Shown: positions 44,801 to 51,969, numbered from the stretch's first letter. The stretch is DNA of 64,000 nt from Salinithrix halophila (GCF_042650125.1 NZ_JBHSAP010000007.1:558001-622000); one strand, 5' to 3'. A program made the numbers and translations. The notes: generated by a model from the letters alone, not told the origin.

Positions 44801-45179
44801 GAGAACCATATTCTTCCAACGAAGCAGGGATCACTAAGGGAAACAAACGAACGTCGTTTTTCTCGCCTTTTTTCTTCTGAAACAAAGGGAACGGGCAAAT
44901 CATCAGCTCGAGCGCCGTTTTTTTGCCCCAATCCGCACTCTTCTCCACTTTCTCGAAAGAAGAATGAGACAACTCCCCGGCTTGGATCTCCTCCAATGGA
45001 AGTTGAACAGCGTCCTTCTCAATATCCTTTTCATTAAAATCCAATCGGTCACCGTCTTCCACGCTTTGTCGCCAATAATTCAGCACTTTCTTTGCGTAAT
45101 CCAAGAGCCATCCCCTTTCCCGAAAATCATTATAAAAATAATGATAATATTTTTTCGTTGTGATTTCCATGCCTTTCAT
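41814..45179 (-). CDS. SF1 DNA2/NAM7-type helicase with Asn-rich C-terminal tail
   Basis: A 1121-residue protein. The superfamily 1 helicase has Walker A G-P-P-G-T-G-K-T-T near residue 295, a long coiled insert (about 420-640), Walker B L-I-V-D-E-A-G-Q near 700, and the conserved motifs V-S-P-Y-R-K-Q, T-V-N-T-V-H-S-L-Q-G and N-V-A-V-S-R-A-K near residues 870-960. The last 115 residues are different: an Asn/Thr-rich beta-type repeat, then a helical domain. A GGGGAGAG site precedes an internal ATG at 42164, which could give a separate 116-residue protein. The function is unknown; its place beside Mrr and the Hsd genes suggests anti-phage defence. Confidence 0.8.
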   Translation of the reverse strand: MKGMEITTKKYYHYFYNDFRERGWLLDYAKKVLNYWRQSVEDGDRLDFNEKDIEKDAVQLPLEEIQAGELSHSSFEKVEKSADWGKKTALELMICPFPLFQKKKGEKNDVRLFPLVIPASLEEYGSLHPQKDHPPFIPRKYLEPNEPSSEAVGQLAVAEKFRDKHPHSQEGTWEMVWRDAEQLFKAVTGKKPERFELRAFQPDSKPFVWFGKTASFAYWHIASSYENLSRQTELPQLFETVTGANQKKQTYLSDHHKYGVRHYGQMTDQHPLTESQREALHHFLALDEGNVLGVNGPPGTGKTTLLQSVVSSLWIQRALEEGEPPVILAASSNNLAVLNILDSFKKAGASKPEAEDLRPLASRWLSGVDSYGLFCASKTQFDKKQDKYPCIKRDYNQSRNRSEWAGFHPDLEKGNKQRETDDFLNECTQFFEEPITELSQARSRLHQELAFTCTTIEERVIHFDERQRLQHRLKEEFQTKEGLEEALSEITAKEEKACENHRRWSGIYSDWLDEVNQRSIWRRLFSFLQGSANESFLRKKQVDESFSTYKDTDVKVVLSRKDSEAKQEQEYHQQRLHELKDFRDRLTELEAEWEAWTKDYESPEKDFFHELDTYWRYRAFLLATHYWEARWLEDLQAEDRPSVEHDETIWRRYAKLTPCLVATMLSAPNFFRRLRKANEYLYSFIDLLIVDEAGQVTPEQAGPVFALADQALVVGDTEQLQPIPRVHAQVDITNLKTCGLITDEEAFDRYCDNGMAASNGSVMKIAQHVSQFGKPDYLGGMLLTEHFRCAEDIIQYCNTLCYDNQLVPCRKNPIPGKELYGDLPRLGFLHIEGIAEHTGGSWENHREAATIAWWIYQMKDEWTKQGQRRLEDIIAVVSPYRKQAILIRRYLKDEYDIQGLTVNTVHSLQGAEKDIVLFAATLGGEVERIPFYDTTRFLLNVAVSRAKESFLVFGDMNSFGKAQRKPSGQLKPHLNPMPESRANIPEKEIESMVAKMKKKMGREKKMTKNYNINTTINNNNNSTINNGTITNIHGDQINNTYNGHSEELGRLIQQLREVMADIDKVPESQKKETYAMLEDVRRGEKKSFKGKVLKRLDSWQGLCGATSAVGQVISLVMDAVK

Positions 45180-45256
45180 CTAATAAAATATAGTCTAAAT
45201 CTGATCCACGGCGATAACTTTCTGTATATCAGTGAATACTATGTCATGTCTAAGCA

Positions 45257-45294
45257 AAACCCCCCCGCCAATTGAAATGTTGGCGGGGGGGTTT
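45257..45294 (-). terminator. Terminator between the helicase and the membrane-protein gene
   Basis: AAACCCCCCCGCCAA and TTGGCGGGGGGGTTT form a perfect 15-bp stem with an 8-base loop directly after the 45297-45626 gene. It insulates the defence island. Confidence 0.9.
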
Positions 45295-45296
45295 CT

Positions 45297-45626
45297 TCAT
45301 GACGGAGTACCTGCTTGGTTGTTCGTGATTTCGATGACGGCCTCTTTTTTCGCTGCGTCAACCATGAGGAGTATGGCCGTAACCACGTGCATGATCCAAC
45401 CTAAAAAAGGGATCCAGGCTAGCAGGGATGTGACGATACCTAGAATGCTTCCGTATTTGGGAGCCTGGCTTTTAATACAAAGAACTAGGGTGACGATATG
45501 TAAGATCAGCATGAGGCCCAAGGGAACATATCCCATAGAAATCACAATCAAACCACCCAGGACGGGGATGGCCAAAACTCCCTCCAAGCCTCCCGTGATC
45601 CACTTCATTAACCGAACGGATGACAA
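45297..45626 (-). CDS. Small multi-pass membrane protein, paralogue 1
   Basis: A 109-residue hydrophobic protein with about three membrane segments. It is a clear paralogue of the protein at 47209-47520: both start M-S-[SA]-x-R-[LI]-M-K-W-I-T-G-G-L-E, then I-P-[VI]-L-G-G-L-I-V, G-S-I-L-G-I-[VI]-T-S and A-W-I-P. Neither is a family that I can name. The start is TTG eight bases after GGAGGAA. A strong terminator follows. The pair frames the coat-like gene region; a role in membrane or spore envelope is inferred. Confidence 0.75.
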   Translation of the reverse strand: MSSVRLMKWITGGLEGVLAIPVLGGLIVISMGYVPLGLMLILHIVTLVLCIKSQAPKYGSILGIVTSLLAWIPFLGWIMHVVTAILLMVDAAKKEAVIEITNNQAGTPS

Positions 45627-45861
45627 ATGAAAATTCCTCCTTCTATCGTGGATGCTTTTATCCAGATGGTTAAGAAAGAATCAACCCACTTTCCCTTGGA
45701 ATTGTGGAAAGTGGGAAGACGTCTGGACTTGATCCTATTTCTACACGGGGTCAAGAATTCCTTTTTCCGAATGGAACATTTTTATCCTTCGCGGATAAAG
45801 AAGAGCCGGCCAACACACGATAGAGATGTGCTCAACATTCAACAAACCAAGGAGGAATATA

Positions 45862-46383
45862 ATGGGTATTTTAAGTGGCAACCAACAAAAGGAACCGATG
45901 CATTATGGTGAAATCTTCGGTGTTTGGAGCTTTGCCTTGGGTTCCCAAGCCATGGTGGCTGGCTACCAGACCTTTATCAACCACGCCGGGGACCAGGACT
46001 TGAAGAATTTCTTGCAGGATACCATCCAAAACGTCATCCGGCCGGAAATCGAGCAAACAACCGAGCTCCTGAAGCAAAATGGCATCGCTCTCCCTCCGGC
46101 CCCGCCGGAACGACCCACCGCTAATCTGGAAGATATCCCTCCGGGGGCCCGGTTCAACGATCCGGAAATCGCCGCCGCGGTCTCCAGGGATTTCGCCGCT
46201 GGTCTGGTGATGTGCAGCCAGATCATGGGACAGTGCACCCGCGAGGACATCGGAGCCATGTTCGGTGCCTTCCACATGAGAAAAGCCCAATACGGGGATC
46301 GCATCCTTAGAATGAACAAGGAAAAAGGCTGGCTGGTTCTGCCTCCGATGCACGTAAAGCATCAGGAACCGGTTCACGCCTGA
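45862..46383 (+). CDS. DUF3231 family protein
   Basis: A 173-residue protein of the DUF3231 family, found mainly in endospore formers. It has the family's helical pattern with H-Y-G-E-I-F-G-V-W-S-F near residue 14, I-R-P-E-I-E-Q-T-T-E-L-L-K near 58 and L-P-P-A-P-P-E-R-P near 78. The biochemical role is not known. The ATG lies seven bases after AAGGAGG; a longer reading is not supported. It overlaps no other gene and is followed 17 bases later by the WGxxGxxG gene, so the two are probably co-transcribed. Confidence 0.88.
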   Translation: MGILSGNQQKEPMHYGEIFGVWSFALGSQAMVAGYQTFINHAGDQDLKNFLQDTIQNVIRPEIEQTTELLKQNGIALPPAPPERPTANLEDIPPGARFNDPEIAAAVSRDFAAGLVMCSQIMGQCTREDIGAMFGAFHMRKAQYGDRILRMNKEKGWLVLPPMHVKHQEPVHA

Positions 46384-46399
46384 AAAAGGAGATATGCCC

Positions 46400-46699
46400 A
46401 TGTTGAAAAAAACAATCCTGCTGATCGCTCTCGCCCTGACCTTCTCCCTGGGAACCCAGGCTGTAATAATCGACACCCACGTGAATGCGGCACCGGTCGG
46501 CGAGAATAACAATGTCACGACCCGCAGAACGGACATCAACCGAAACATGCGGGGTACAACCAATATCAACCGCACGACGGACTATGGGGATTACCGGAGA
46601 GTGGCCACCCCCGCCGATAATGGCAATGATTTCAACTGGGGATGGCTCGGAGTACTCGGATTGCTCGGACTGGCCGGTCGCCGCAGGCGGGAAGCTTGA
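46400..46699 (+). CDS. WGxxGxxG family surface protein
   Basis: A 99-residue exported protein. The N-terminal signal peptide (1-30) is followed by a short basic and Asn/Thr-rich region and a C-terminal hydrophobic anchor W-G-W-L-G-V-L-G-L-L-G-L-A-G ending R-R-R-R. That W-G-x-x-G-x-x-G tail with an Arg-rich end defines the family of that name in Bacillota, which may be an anchoring or sorting signal. The second ATG is chosen because AAGGAG lies eight bases upstream. The function is unknown. A terminator closes the pair with the DUF3231 gene. Confidence 0.85.
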   Translation: MLKKTILLIALALTFSLGTQAVIIDTHVNAAPVGENNNVTTRRTDINRNMRGTTNINRTTDYGDYRRVATPADNGNDFNWGWLGVLGLLGLAGRRRREA

Positions 46700-46776
46700 T
46701 CCAGGAGAAAGCCCCCCTTTACCGGAACTGATAGGAAGACAGACACAAAAAGAGCACTTCGGGAAAAAGATCATTT

Positions 46777-46818
46777 GAAAAGCCGGGTGAGGGTTCATTC
46801 CCTCCTACCCGGCTTTTG
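46777..46818 (+). terminator. Terminator of the DUF3231-WGxxGxxG pair
   Basis: AAAAGCCGGGT and ACCCGGCTTTT form an 11-bp stem with an inner GGG/CCC, giving a T-rich end. Confidence 0.9.
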
Positions 46819-46874
46819 TATGTCACGCTCCAACCCAAACCACCTAAAGTAAGTGTGGAAGCGGCTGTCACTCG

Positions 46875-47012
46875 TCATCCACCTTTCGGTTCATCGTGAT
46901 AGGCCATCTTGGCGATGTATTGGTGAGTCGAAGCGAGCACTTCGTAACAAACCCCGACTGCTAAAACACAAGACAAGGACAGGGCAAGAAGCATTTTCTT
47001 ACTTCGTGTCAT
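46875..47012 (-). CDS. Small secreted or membrane peptide (45 residues)
   Basis: A short gene with an AAAGAGGAGGG site eight to nine bases before ATG. The 45-residue product starts M-T-R-S-K-K-M, has a 16-residue hydrophobic core L-L-A-L-S-L-S-C-V-L-A-V-G-V and a polar tail ending D-E-P-K-G-G. It looks like a signal peptide or single membrane anchor with a short exposed tail. One Cys lies in the hydrophobic core and another just after it. No homologue is known to me. It could be a peptide factor or a small membrane protein; it lies alone between two terminators. Confidence 0.6.
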   Translation of the reverse strand: MTRSKKMLLALSLSCVLAVGVCYEVLASTHQYIAKMAYHDEPKGG

Positions 47013-47115
47013 CAACAAAACCCTCCTCTTTGGTTAAGCCGATCCTGTACTTGATCATATTGTACATACCCTTCCGAAATTACTGTTCCAAGCTGGAGTT
47101 TCAAGCTTTCCAATG

Positions 47116-47153
47116 TCAAATCCGGACAGGGAATGAACCCTGCCCGGATTTTG
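47116..47153 (-). terminator. Terminator after paralogue 2
   Basis: AAATCCGGACAGGG and CCCTGCCCGGATTT form a long stem (one mismatch) with a 6-base loop, about 55 bp after the stop of the 47209-47520 gene. Confidence 0.78.
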
Positions 47154-47208
47154 CAGGTCAAGCTTCGACTTGCCCTTCAACAAGGGCAAAGGGCATAGCT
47201 GCAGCTTG

Positions 47209-47520
47209 TCAGTCGGTTCTCTCCTTATCAGCTGGCTCCGGTTTAGAAGCGTTCACCAGCAGGATGACGGCGGTGATCATGTGAAGGAGCCATCCGACGA
47301 TGGGGATCCAGGCGAGACAAGATGTAATGATACCCAGAATACTACCATGCTTATCGACCTTGCGGCTGGAGCTGATAATGAGGGTAATAATATGGAGGAG
47401 GAGCATCACACCAAGAGGCGCATAACTTCCTCCAAGGACGATCAGGCCTCCGAGGATTGGGATGCCGAGCAAGGCTTCTAAGCCTCCGGTGATCCATTTC
47501 ATGATACGGGCAGCTGACAA
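47209..47520 (-). CDS. Small multi-pass membrane protein, paralogue 2
   Basis: A 103-residue hydrophobic protein, close paralogue of the one at 45297-45626. About two-thirds of residues match, including M-K-W-I-T-G-G-L-E and the K-x-G-S-I-L-G-I-x-T-S segment. Three membrane segments are predicted by eye, with a charged C-terminal end. It starts with TTG after GGGGGG. No family name can be given. The duplication with intervening sporulation-type genes is noted as a finding. Confidence 0.75.
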   Translation of the reverse strand: MSAARIMKWITGGLEALLGIPILGGLIVLGGSYAPLGVMLLLHIITLIISSSRKVDKHGSILGIITSCLAWIPIVGWLLHMITAVILLVNASKPEPADKERTD

Positions 47521-47702
47521 CTCTTCATTCCCCCCGAGAGTCGGTAATCCGCGAGCTCAATGCTCCCTATTCTCAGCATACCCTTCCCCTTATGATACGG
47601 ATCCTCTTATCACTTATTGGAAAAGCCCGTTTTTCCATTAATACAAAAAGGAACCCGGGAAGATTCCTCCCAGGTCCCTTCAATTACGGGAAGATCCCGC
47701 TT

Positions 47703-47849
47703 TCACCCGTTCTTCTCCTGTACCGACTCCTCCCCATCACACTCGAAACAAAGAACACTTCCGTCCGCCTGGGTGACCCCGTTGATGAAGCCGTCGGTAC
47801 AGAAAACAGGCTTGCCGCATCGTGCACAGTTGCCAACCAGTTCAATCAT
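47703..47849 (-). CDS. Small zinc-ribbon-type protein
   Basis: A 48-residue protein with two Cys pairs, C-A-R-C near residue 8 and C-F-E-C near residue 35, spaced to bind one zinc ion. The rest is short and acidic. The ATG has GGAGGG seven bases upstream; a longer reading to 47969 is not supported. Proteins of this type bind metal or nucleic acid, but the partner is unknown. It lies between the second membrane paralogue and the coat-like repeat gene. Confidence 0.72.
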   Translation of the reverse strand: MIELVGNCARCGKPVFCTDGFINGVTQADGSVLCFECDGEESVQEKNG

Positions 47850-48022
47850 AATTTTCCCTCCATCGAGATCCTGCCCATCTTTATATTCATTCTTCGACAG
47901 AAAAGACTTTCGAACCTTCCTGCACCCAACCAGATCCAATCCTGAGGGTAGATATCCGCAGACACCCACCTTTCAACGATGCATAACATGAAGGGGTAGA
48001 TGAATACAAGGAGGAATTCCCC

Positions 48023-48541
48023 ATGATCCAATCCAACACTGCCTTTGGCCAACCCCGCTCCACCGCTTATACCAACCAGTTCCCCTTTGGGCCCGGGTTC
48101 GGCGGGCCTGGTTTTTGCCCTGGGTTCGGCGGGCCTGGCTTTGGCCCTGGGTTCGGCGGGCCTGGCTTTGGCCCTGGGTTCGGCAGGCCTGGCTTTGGCC
48201 CTGGGTTCGGCGGGCCTGGCTTTGGCCCTGGGTTCGGCAGGCCTGGCTTTGGCCCTGGGTTCGGCAGGCCTGGCTTTGACCCTGGGTTCGGCGGGCCTGG
48301 CTTTGGCCCTGGGTTCGGCAGGCCTGGCTTTGGCCCTGGGTTCGGCAGGCCTGGCTTTGGCCCTGGGTTCGGCAGGCCTGGCTTTGGCCCTGGGTTCGGC
48401 GGGCCTGGCTTTGGCCCTGGGTTCGGCGGGCCTGGTATTGGGTTACCCGCTTTTGGCCAGCCGGGTGTCGGAAGGCCCCATGCTTATGACGGGAGACCCA
48501 TTTCTTCCGAACAAGGAGCCCCCTTCGGTTTTTTCCGATAG
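48023..48541 (+). CDS. Gly/Phe/Pro repeat coat-like protein
   Basis: A 172-residue low-complexity protein. After a 24-residue start, 13 units of nine residues (consensus G-F-G-[GR]-P-G-F-G-P) make up most of the chain, then a short Gly/Pro/Ala tail. Such Gly/Phe-rich proteins are found in the spore coat of bacilli; that role is inferred. The ATG has AAGGAGG nine bases before it, which selects this frame, although the repeat is open in other frames too. A CATA-type motif upstream at 47982 is similar to a sigma-K -10 box. It should self-assemble or cross-link; no catalytic site is seen. Confidence 0.75.
   Translation: MIQSNTAFGQPRSTAYTNQFPFGPGFGGPGFCPGFGGPGFGPGFGGPGFGPGFGRPGFGPGFGGPGFGPGFGRPGFGPGFGRPGFDPGFGGPGFGPGFGRPGFGPGFGRPGFGPGFGRPGFGPGFGGPGFGPGFGGPGIGLPAFGQPGVGRPHAYDGRPISSEQGAPFGFFR
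48095..48445 (+). repeat. 27-bp tandem repeat, 13 units
   Basis: Units of 27 bases, starting GGGTTCGGC and ending TTTGGCCCT, encode nine residues each. They vary at one Gly/Arg position, with single substitutions to Cys or Asp. The last unit is diverged. Unit number may vary between strains. Confidence 0.95.
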
Positions 48542-48667
48542 ACGAGGTTCCAGACCGGCGACCGGTGGTTCGCCCCTTCCAGGCCTTATGACAAGCTTGG
48601 GCCATACCGGTAACTCCCTTCTCAGCTGGAGCGTCGAAGGGTCTCAACCCATTGTTCCATCACGCGT

Positions 48668-48699
48668 AGTCGGCACCCTCCGTGCCGACTTTTCTTTTT
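48668..48699 (+). terminator. Terminator of the repeat coat-like gene
   Basis: AGTCGGCAC and GTGCCGACT form a 9-bp stem with a 5-base loop, followed by TTTCTTTTTC. It reaches the end of the convergent DUF3179 gene. Confidence 0.9.
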
Positions 48700-49586
48700 C
48701 AAGAGGCCTTCTCTTCCTTCGCTTCCGGTGGATCTCCGTATAGTTCGCAACCGGGGAACGTATAGGCAAAACCGTACCAACGGGAGTAGAGCTGCATCGG
48801 TTTTTCTCCCGTGTCGTCAAAGACCGCCTGAGGGTGCCCGTCCACATTGAGAGTGATCGAGACAGTTCGTCCGTCGATACGATCGTTGATTGCCCCACCA
48901 GCTTCCTGAATGGTACGAATGGTATAAAAGCGTTTAGTGTTCTTGGTATAGATGCCCAATCCACTGACCATGTCGGAAAGTCGGGTATCCCTTTTCCCCA
49001 TGGAAAAACGGAAATACGGCGGGAAAATGCCCCTGTCCCCGAAGAAGTTCATTAGCGGTTCCAGGAATAGCTTGCGGTACCAAGGTTGCTGGGAAAGGGC
49101 GATCTTTAGATCGGGCCAGCGCTTCAAAGCCTGGGCCACGGTAATATGCTCCACAGGAACCAGTTGCATGACGGCGCCCTTCATCGGGCCATGAAGGCAC
49201 TCTCCGGAAATATGATCCCAGTAGGAGCCCGTCTCATCATCCTGCAGCAAGGCCATCCCGTTGTAAACCCCGATACATGAGTAGTGGTGTAAAGCCCCAT
49301 CATCTAGGACGGGGACCATCGTGGTCGCTCCATGACAGATCGCACAGAAAGCCAGGATAAAGGGTTGTCCCCCCAGTTCACCCTGGGCGACGTGATGGTA
49401 GGTCATCTGATAGAGAGAGAATGCCAGCCGTTGACCCGCCCGTTCTACGATCAGAACCTCGTCTTTTGGCTTGATTTTTTTTCGTTGTACCACATCCGCA
49501 AGCGGTTCGGAAGCGACGACGTCAAACCGCTGAAAATGATTATCTCTGATGATCCGTTTGACATCAAACTCTTCAGGTTGCAGCAA
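48699..49586 (-). CDS. DUF3179 domain-containing protein
   Basis: A 295-residue protein of the DUF3179 family. Marks are F-C-A-I-C-H-G-A near residue 80, G-S-Y-W-D-H-I-S-G-E-C-L-H-G-P near 122, and W-Y-G-F-A-Y-T-F-P near 270. The family's role is not known; the Cys pair in C-A-I-C-H-G could bind a metal. No signal peptide is seen, so this copy is cytoplasmic. The start is TTG nine bases after AAAAGGAG. It converges on the coat-like gene. Confidence 0.87.
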   Translation of the reverse strand: MLQPEEFDVKRIIRDNHFQRFDVVASEPLADVVQRKKIKPKDEVLIVERAGQRLAFSLYQMTYHHVAQGELGGQPFILAFCAICHGATTMVPVLDDGALHHYSCIGVYNGMALLQDDETGSYWDHISGECLHGPMKGAVMQLVPVEHITVAQALKRWPDLKIALSQQPWYRKLFLEPLMNFFGDRGIFPPYFRFSMGKRDTRLSDMVSGLGIYTKNTKRFYTIRTIQEAGGAINDRIDGRTVSITLNVDGHPQAVFDDTGEKPMQLYSRWYGFAYTFPGCELYGDPPEAKEEKAS

Positions 49587-49721
49587 AATCTGTCACTCCT
49601 TTTGAACCATTACGGATTAAACAGTGCAGCTGGGGAAATTTTCTCCTGAATATTCTCTGTTCATCCCCTCTTATTTTTGCATCTTTCGACCCCGGATGTC
49701 CATCCTGCCCTGCCCCTCAAA

Positions 49722-49752
49722 CAAAAAAGTCCCTCTTCCGATGGAGGGGACA
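49722..49752 (-). terminator. Terminator of the GNAT gene cluster
   Basis: On the minus strand GTCCCCTC and GAGGGAC pair around a short loop and are followed by TTTTTTG, three bases after the last stop. Confidence 0.82.
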
Positions 49753-49754
49753 CA

Positions 49755-50312
49755 TCAACGGGAATATTCCGGGTATTCACTGTCGTACTCCATCAGCCAG
49801 CAGCTCTGCCAGACGCCTTCGTGCAACTCGTGTCTCGGTAACATCCGTACCTTTCGGAACCCACATTTTTCATAACAGCGAATCGCTCGAGTATTCCGAA
49901 CCTGGGGATCCATTATCACGATTTCAGCCGCTTTCTCTTCAACGAGGAAATCTGTCCCCATCCGGACGAGTTGCGTACCGATCCCCTGGTTCCAGCAATC
50001 CGGCTCCCCGATAAACTGATCCATCCCCCACACAGGGACTTCCAGAGGGTACCCAAACAGTCGCAACCGGTTTTCATCCAGTTTATAAAATTGAAGAAAA
50101 CCGACGGGTTTCCCCTTCCATTCCGCAATACAGCGATAAGTGGAGCCTTCCCGCTTGGCCAGGTACTTGTGACGGATCATCTCCTCGTCGTGAGGTTGAT
50201 CCCTCCCCCCGAAAAAAAACAGGACCCGCTCATTGGACAGCCATTTGGAGAGGAGTTTGGCATCTGTCACCTCAACTCCCCGAACCAAGAGTTGATCTTT
50301 TTGAAATAGCAT
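49755..50312 (-). CDS. GNAT acetyltransferase (AAC(6')-like)
   Basis: A 185-residue GCN5-related N-acetyltransferase resembling aminoglycoside 6'-N-acetyltransferase and siderophore-type members. The acetyl-CoA site is C-W-N-Q-G-I-G-T-Q-L near residue 110. The next strand has I-V-I-M-D-P and N-T-R-A-I-R-C-Y-E-K-C-G-F, and the front part has W-L-S-N-E-R-V-L. It transfers an acetyl group to a small amine; the true substrate is unknown, and resistance should not be assumed. Its start lies 41 bases inside the end of the upstream GNAT gene, with GGAGGG before it, so they are coupled. Confidence 0.87.
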   Translation of the reverse strand: MLFQKDQLLVRGVEVTDAKLLSKWLSNERVLFFFGGRDQPHDEEMIRHKYLAKREGSTYRCIAEWKGKPVGFLQFYKLDENRLRLFGYPLEVPVWGMDQFIGEPDCWNQGIGTQLVRMGTDFLVEEKAAEIVIMDPQVRNTRAIRCYEKCGFRKVRMLPRHELHEGVWQSCWLMEYDSEYPEYSR

Positions 50313-50838
50313 CCCTTCGCTCCCTCCATTCCTGCTCCAACATCCCCATGATACAGACCGTCCAGTATCGGTCGTCTATACGCCGGGCATCCCGCAGTTT
50401 TCCTTCCATCCGGAACCCCACTCGCTCGTAACAAGCGATGGCAGAATCATTGAAATCGAAATCATACAGATCGATCCGATGAAGGTTCATCTCTTCGAAC
50501 CCGACCCGGGCCACTTCTTGTACCATCGCTGTTCCCAATCCCCCTCCTTGAACTTGTGGATCGAGGAGCACCCGGGAGATGGTGGCGGATCGGTGTGTCC
50601 GGTTGATACGATTCAACTCGATGTGCCCCACCATCTGGCCGGTTTCCGGATGGACCGCTTTAAAACAGCGGCGACTAGGATCTTCTCCACGGGTTCCCTC
50701 CCAGTGCTCTAACAGTTGTTCTCGTGTCAGGGGAAAACGGAAGCCGGGACCTGCCCACTGAAGGAGAAACATCGGGGTGTCGGTCCATTGGATCAACAGA
50801 GAAAAATCTTTTGGTAACAGCGGCTCAAGATTCACCAT
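50272..50838 (-). CDS. GNAT acetyltransferase
   Basis: A 188-residue GNAT enzyme with the acetyl-CoA loop Q-V-Q-G-G-G-L-G-T-A-M near residue 97 and the late motif N-D-S-A-I-A-C-Y-E-R-V-G-F. It resembles the RimJ/RimL-like group that modifies protein N-termini or small amines. The start at 50838 lies eight bases after GAGGTG and directly after the stop of the third GNAT gene. The 3' end runs 41 bases into the AAC-like gene. The substrate is unknown. Confidence 0.86.
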   Translation of the reverse strand: MVNLEPLLPKDFSLLIQWTDTPMFLLQWAGPGFRFPLTREQLLEHWEGTRGEDPSRRCFKAVHPETGQMVGHIELNRINRTHRSATISRVLLDPQVQGGGLGTAMVQEVARVGFEEMNLHRIDLYDFDFNDSAIACYERVGFRMEGKLRDARRIDDRYWTVCIMGMLEQEWRERRDAISKRSTLGSGS

Positions 50839-50839
50839 C

Positions 50840-51394
50840 CTAGGAACACCTCTGCTTCTTCCATTCAGAAGCCAGCAGGCCATAGATCAGCGTGTCATCG
50901 AATGTATCCCCGATTCGTGAGCCTTCTTTCAGTGTCCCTTCATGGCGCATCCCAAGGCTCTCCATGACCGCTTGGCTGCGCTGGTTACCAGCAGCACAAC
51001 GCGCTTCAATACGGTGTAAACTCCGTTGTTCTACCAGATAACCGATAAGGGCTACACAAGCACGGGTCATTATGCCCCTCCCCTGATAGGGTGCTCCCAA
51101 CCACCAGCCCAGTTCCGCACTTCCCTCGACAGGATCGATTGTATGAGAACCGACCACCCCAGCCAACTTTCGGTCTAACCGGATGCCACAGTGCACACCC
51201 TTCCCTTCCGCAAACCCTTTTAACGCACCATCAATGAAGGTCCTGCTGTCCGCCGAACAGCGAATGGTTTCCACCCAAGGGAACCAGGGAGTAAGATGTG
51301 CCCGGTTGGCTTCCGTCAACCCATACAATTCTTCAGCATGGCGATGCTCCAGTAACTGCAGACAGACCCGGTCATCGATCACATGAGCAAACAT
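50840..51394 (-). CDS. GNAT acetyltransferase (RimJ/RimL-like)
   Basis: A 184-residue GNAT enzyme of the ribosomal-protein acetyltransferase type, similar to Bacillus YdaF. Marks are T-P-W-F-P-W-V near residue 35, G-W-W-L-G-A-P-Y-Q-G-R-G-I-M-T near 95 (acetyl-CoA binding) and N-Q-R-S-Q-A-V-M-E-S-L-G-M near 136. The start ATG has GGAGGGG upstream. It is the first gene of three tandem GNAT genes that share one terminator. Target unknown. Confidence 0.88.
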   Translation of the reverse strand: MFAHVIDDRVCLQLLEHRHAEELYGLTEANRAHLTPWFPWVETIRCSADSRTFIDGALKGFAEGKGVHCGIRLDRKLAGVVGSHTIDPVEGSAELGWWLGAPYQGRGIMTRACVALIGYLVEQRSLHRIEARCAAGNQRSQAVMESLGMRHEGTLKEGSRIGDTFDDTLIYGLLASEWKKQRCS

Positions 51395-51674
51395 TCCGAG
51401 CCACCCCTCCCTTTTACAAAGACTACAGGCTATGTAAAAATTATTTCTACTTTCCCACCCTGAAATCGCTCTTATTCTACCTTAATTATGAGCGGGGAAC
51501 AATTGAACCAGCCGGTTGTTGTCATTTGTCCAAAAAGCCGCCAACAGGTAAACGAGTGAGTCACCAGGTCGGTTTCCCTTCCCCATCGGAAGCCATCTTT
51601 TAAAATTCCTACTAAGGGGGAATGGAGTAGATGACTGCGAAGGCAGCTGAAACCACTCTAAGAGGAGGCAGATC

Positions 51675-51908
51675 ATGAAGATCGTCACCCTGCCCCGGAA
51701 ACTACTCAATCCCTTGGCCCTGCCTGGTATGAGCCGCAGCCTAGAAGTCCACGGATTGGCCGAAGAAGAAAGTACAGAGATGAAGGACGCCTTCTCCCGC
51801 CAAGAGCTCTTCGTCCAGTTCGAAGGGGGCAAAGGAACCACCTACCCTGTAATCAACCTGTGGCCTGACCCCCACGATCCAGCTCGTATTACGCTCTTTA
51901 TCGAATGA
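51675..51908 (+). CDS. Hypothetical protein
   Basis: A 77-residue protein, mildly acidic, with no membrane segment and no family known to me. It begins with a basic amphipathic stretch (K-I-V-T-L-P-R-K-L-L-N-P-L) and ends V-I-N-L-W-P-D-P-H-D-P-A-R-I-T-L-F-I-E, which suggests a small beta-type domain. The ATG has AAGAGGAGG seven bases upstream and a strong terminator follows, so it is a real, single-gene unit. Function unknown. Confidence 0.68.
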   Translation: MKIVTLPRKLLNPLALPGMSRSLEVHGLAEEESTEMKDAFSRQELFVQFEGGKGTTYPVINLWPDPHDPARITLFIE

Positions 51909-51922
51909 ACCTCTCTTGTAAG

Positions 51923-51965
51923 AACAGGCATGCTCCGCAACGATTGCGAAGCATGCCTGTTTTAC
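51923..51965 (+). terminator. Bidirectional terminator between the hypothetical and VOC genes
   Basis: AACAGGCATGCT and AGCATGCCTGTT, with an inner CGCAA/TTGCG, form a very stable stem followed by TTT. It lies between convergent genes and can serve both. Confidence 0.9.
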
Positions 51966-51969
51966 GCCT

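Noticed and set aside
45627..45911. 94-codon open frame upstream of the DUF3231 gene
   Set aside because: It overlaps the DUF3231 start, has no recognisable product, and the ribosome site it contains belongs to DUF3231 at 45862.
48095..48445. Possible CRISPR array
   Set aside because: The 27-bp units are contiguous with no unique spacers and encode a protein repeat.
48045..48743. Long Leu/Ala/Gly-rich open frame over the 27-bp repeat, and a Gln/Arg/Thr-rich one on the opposite strand (47973-48647)
   Set aside because: Both are by-products of the stop-free repeat. Neither has a ribosome site, while the frame starting at 48023 has AAGGAGG and a terminator.
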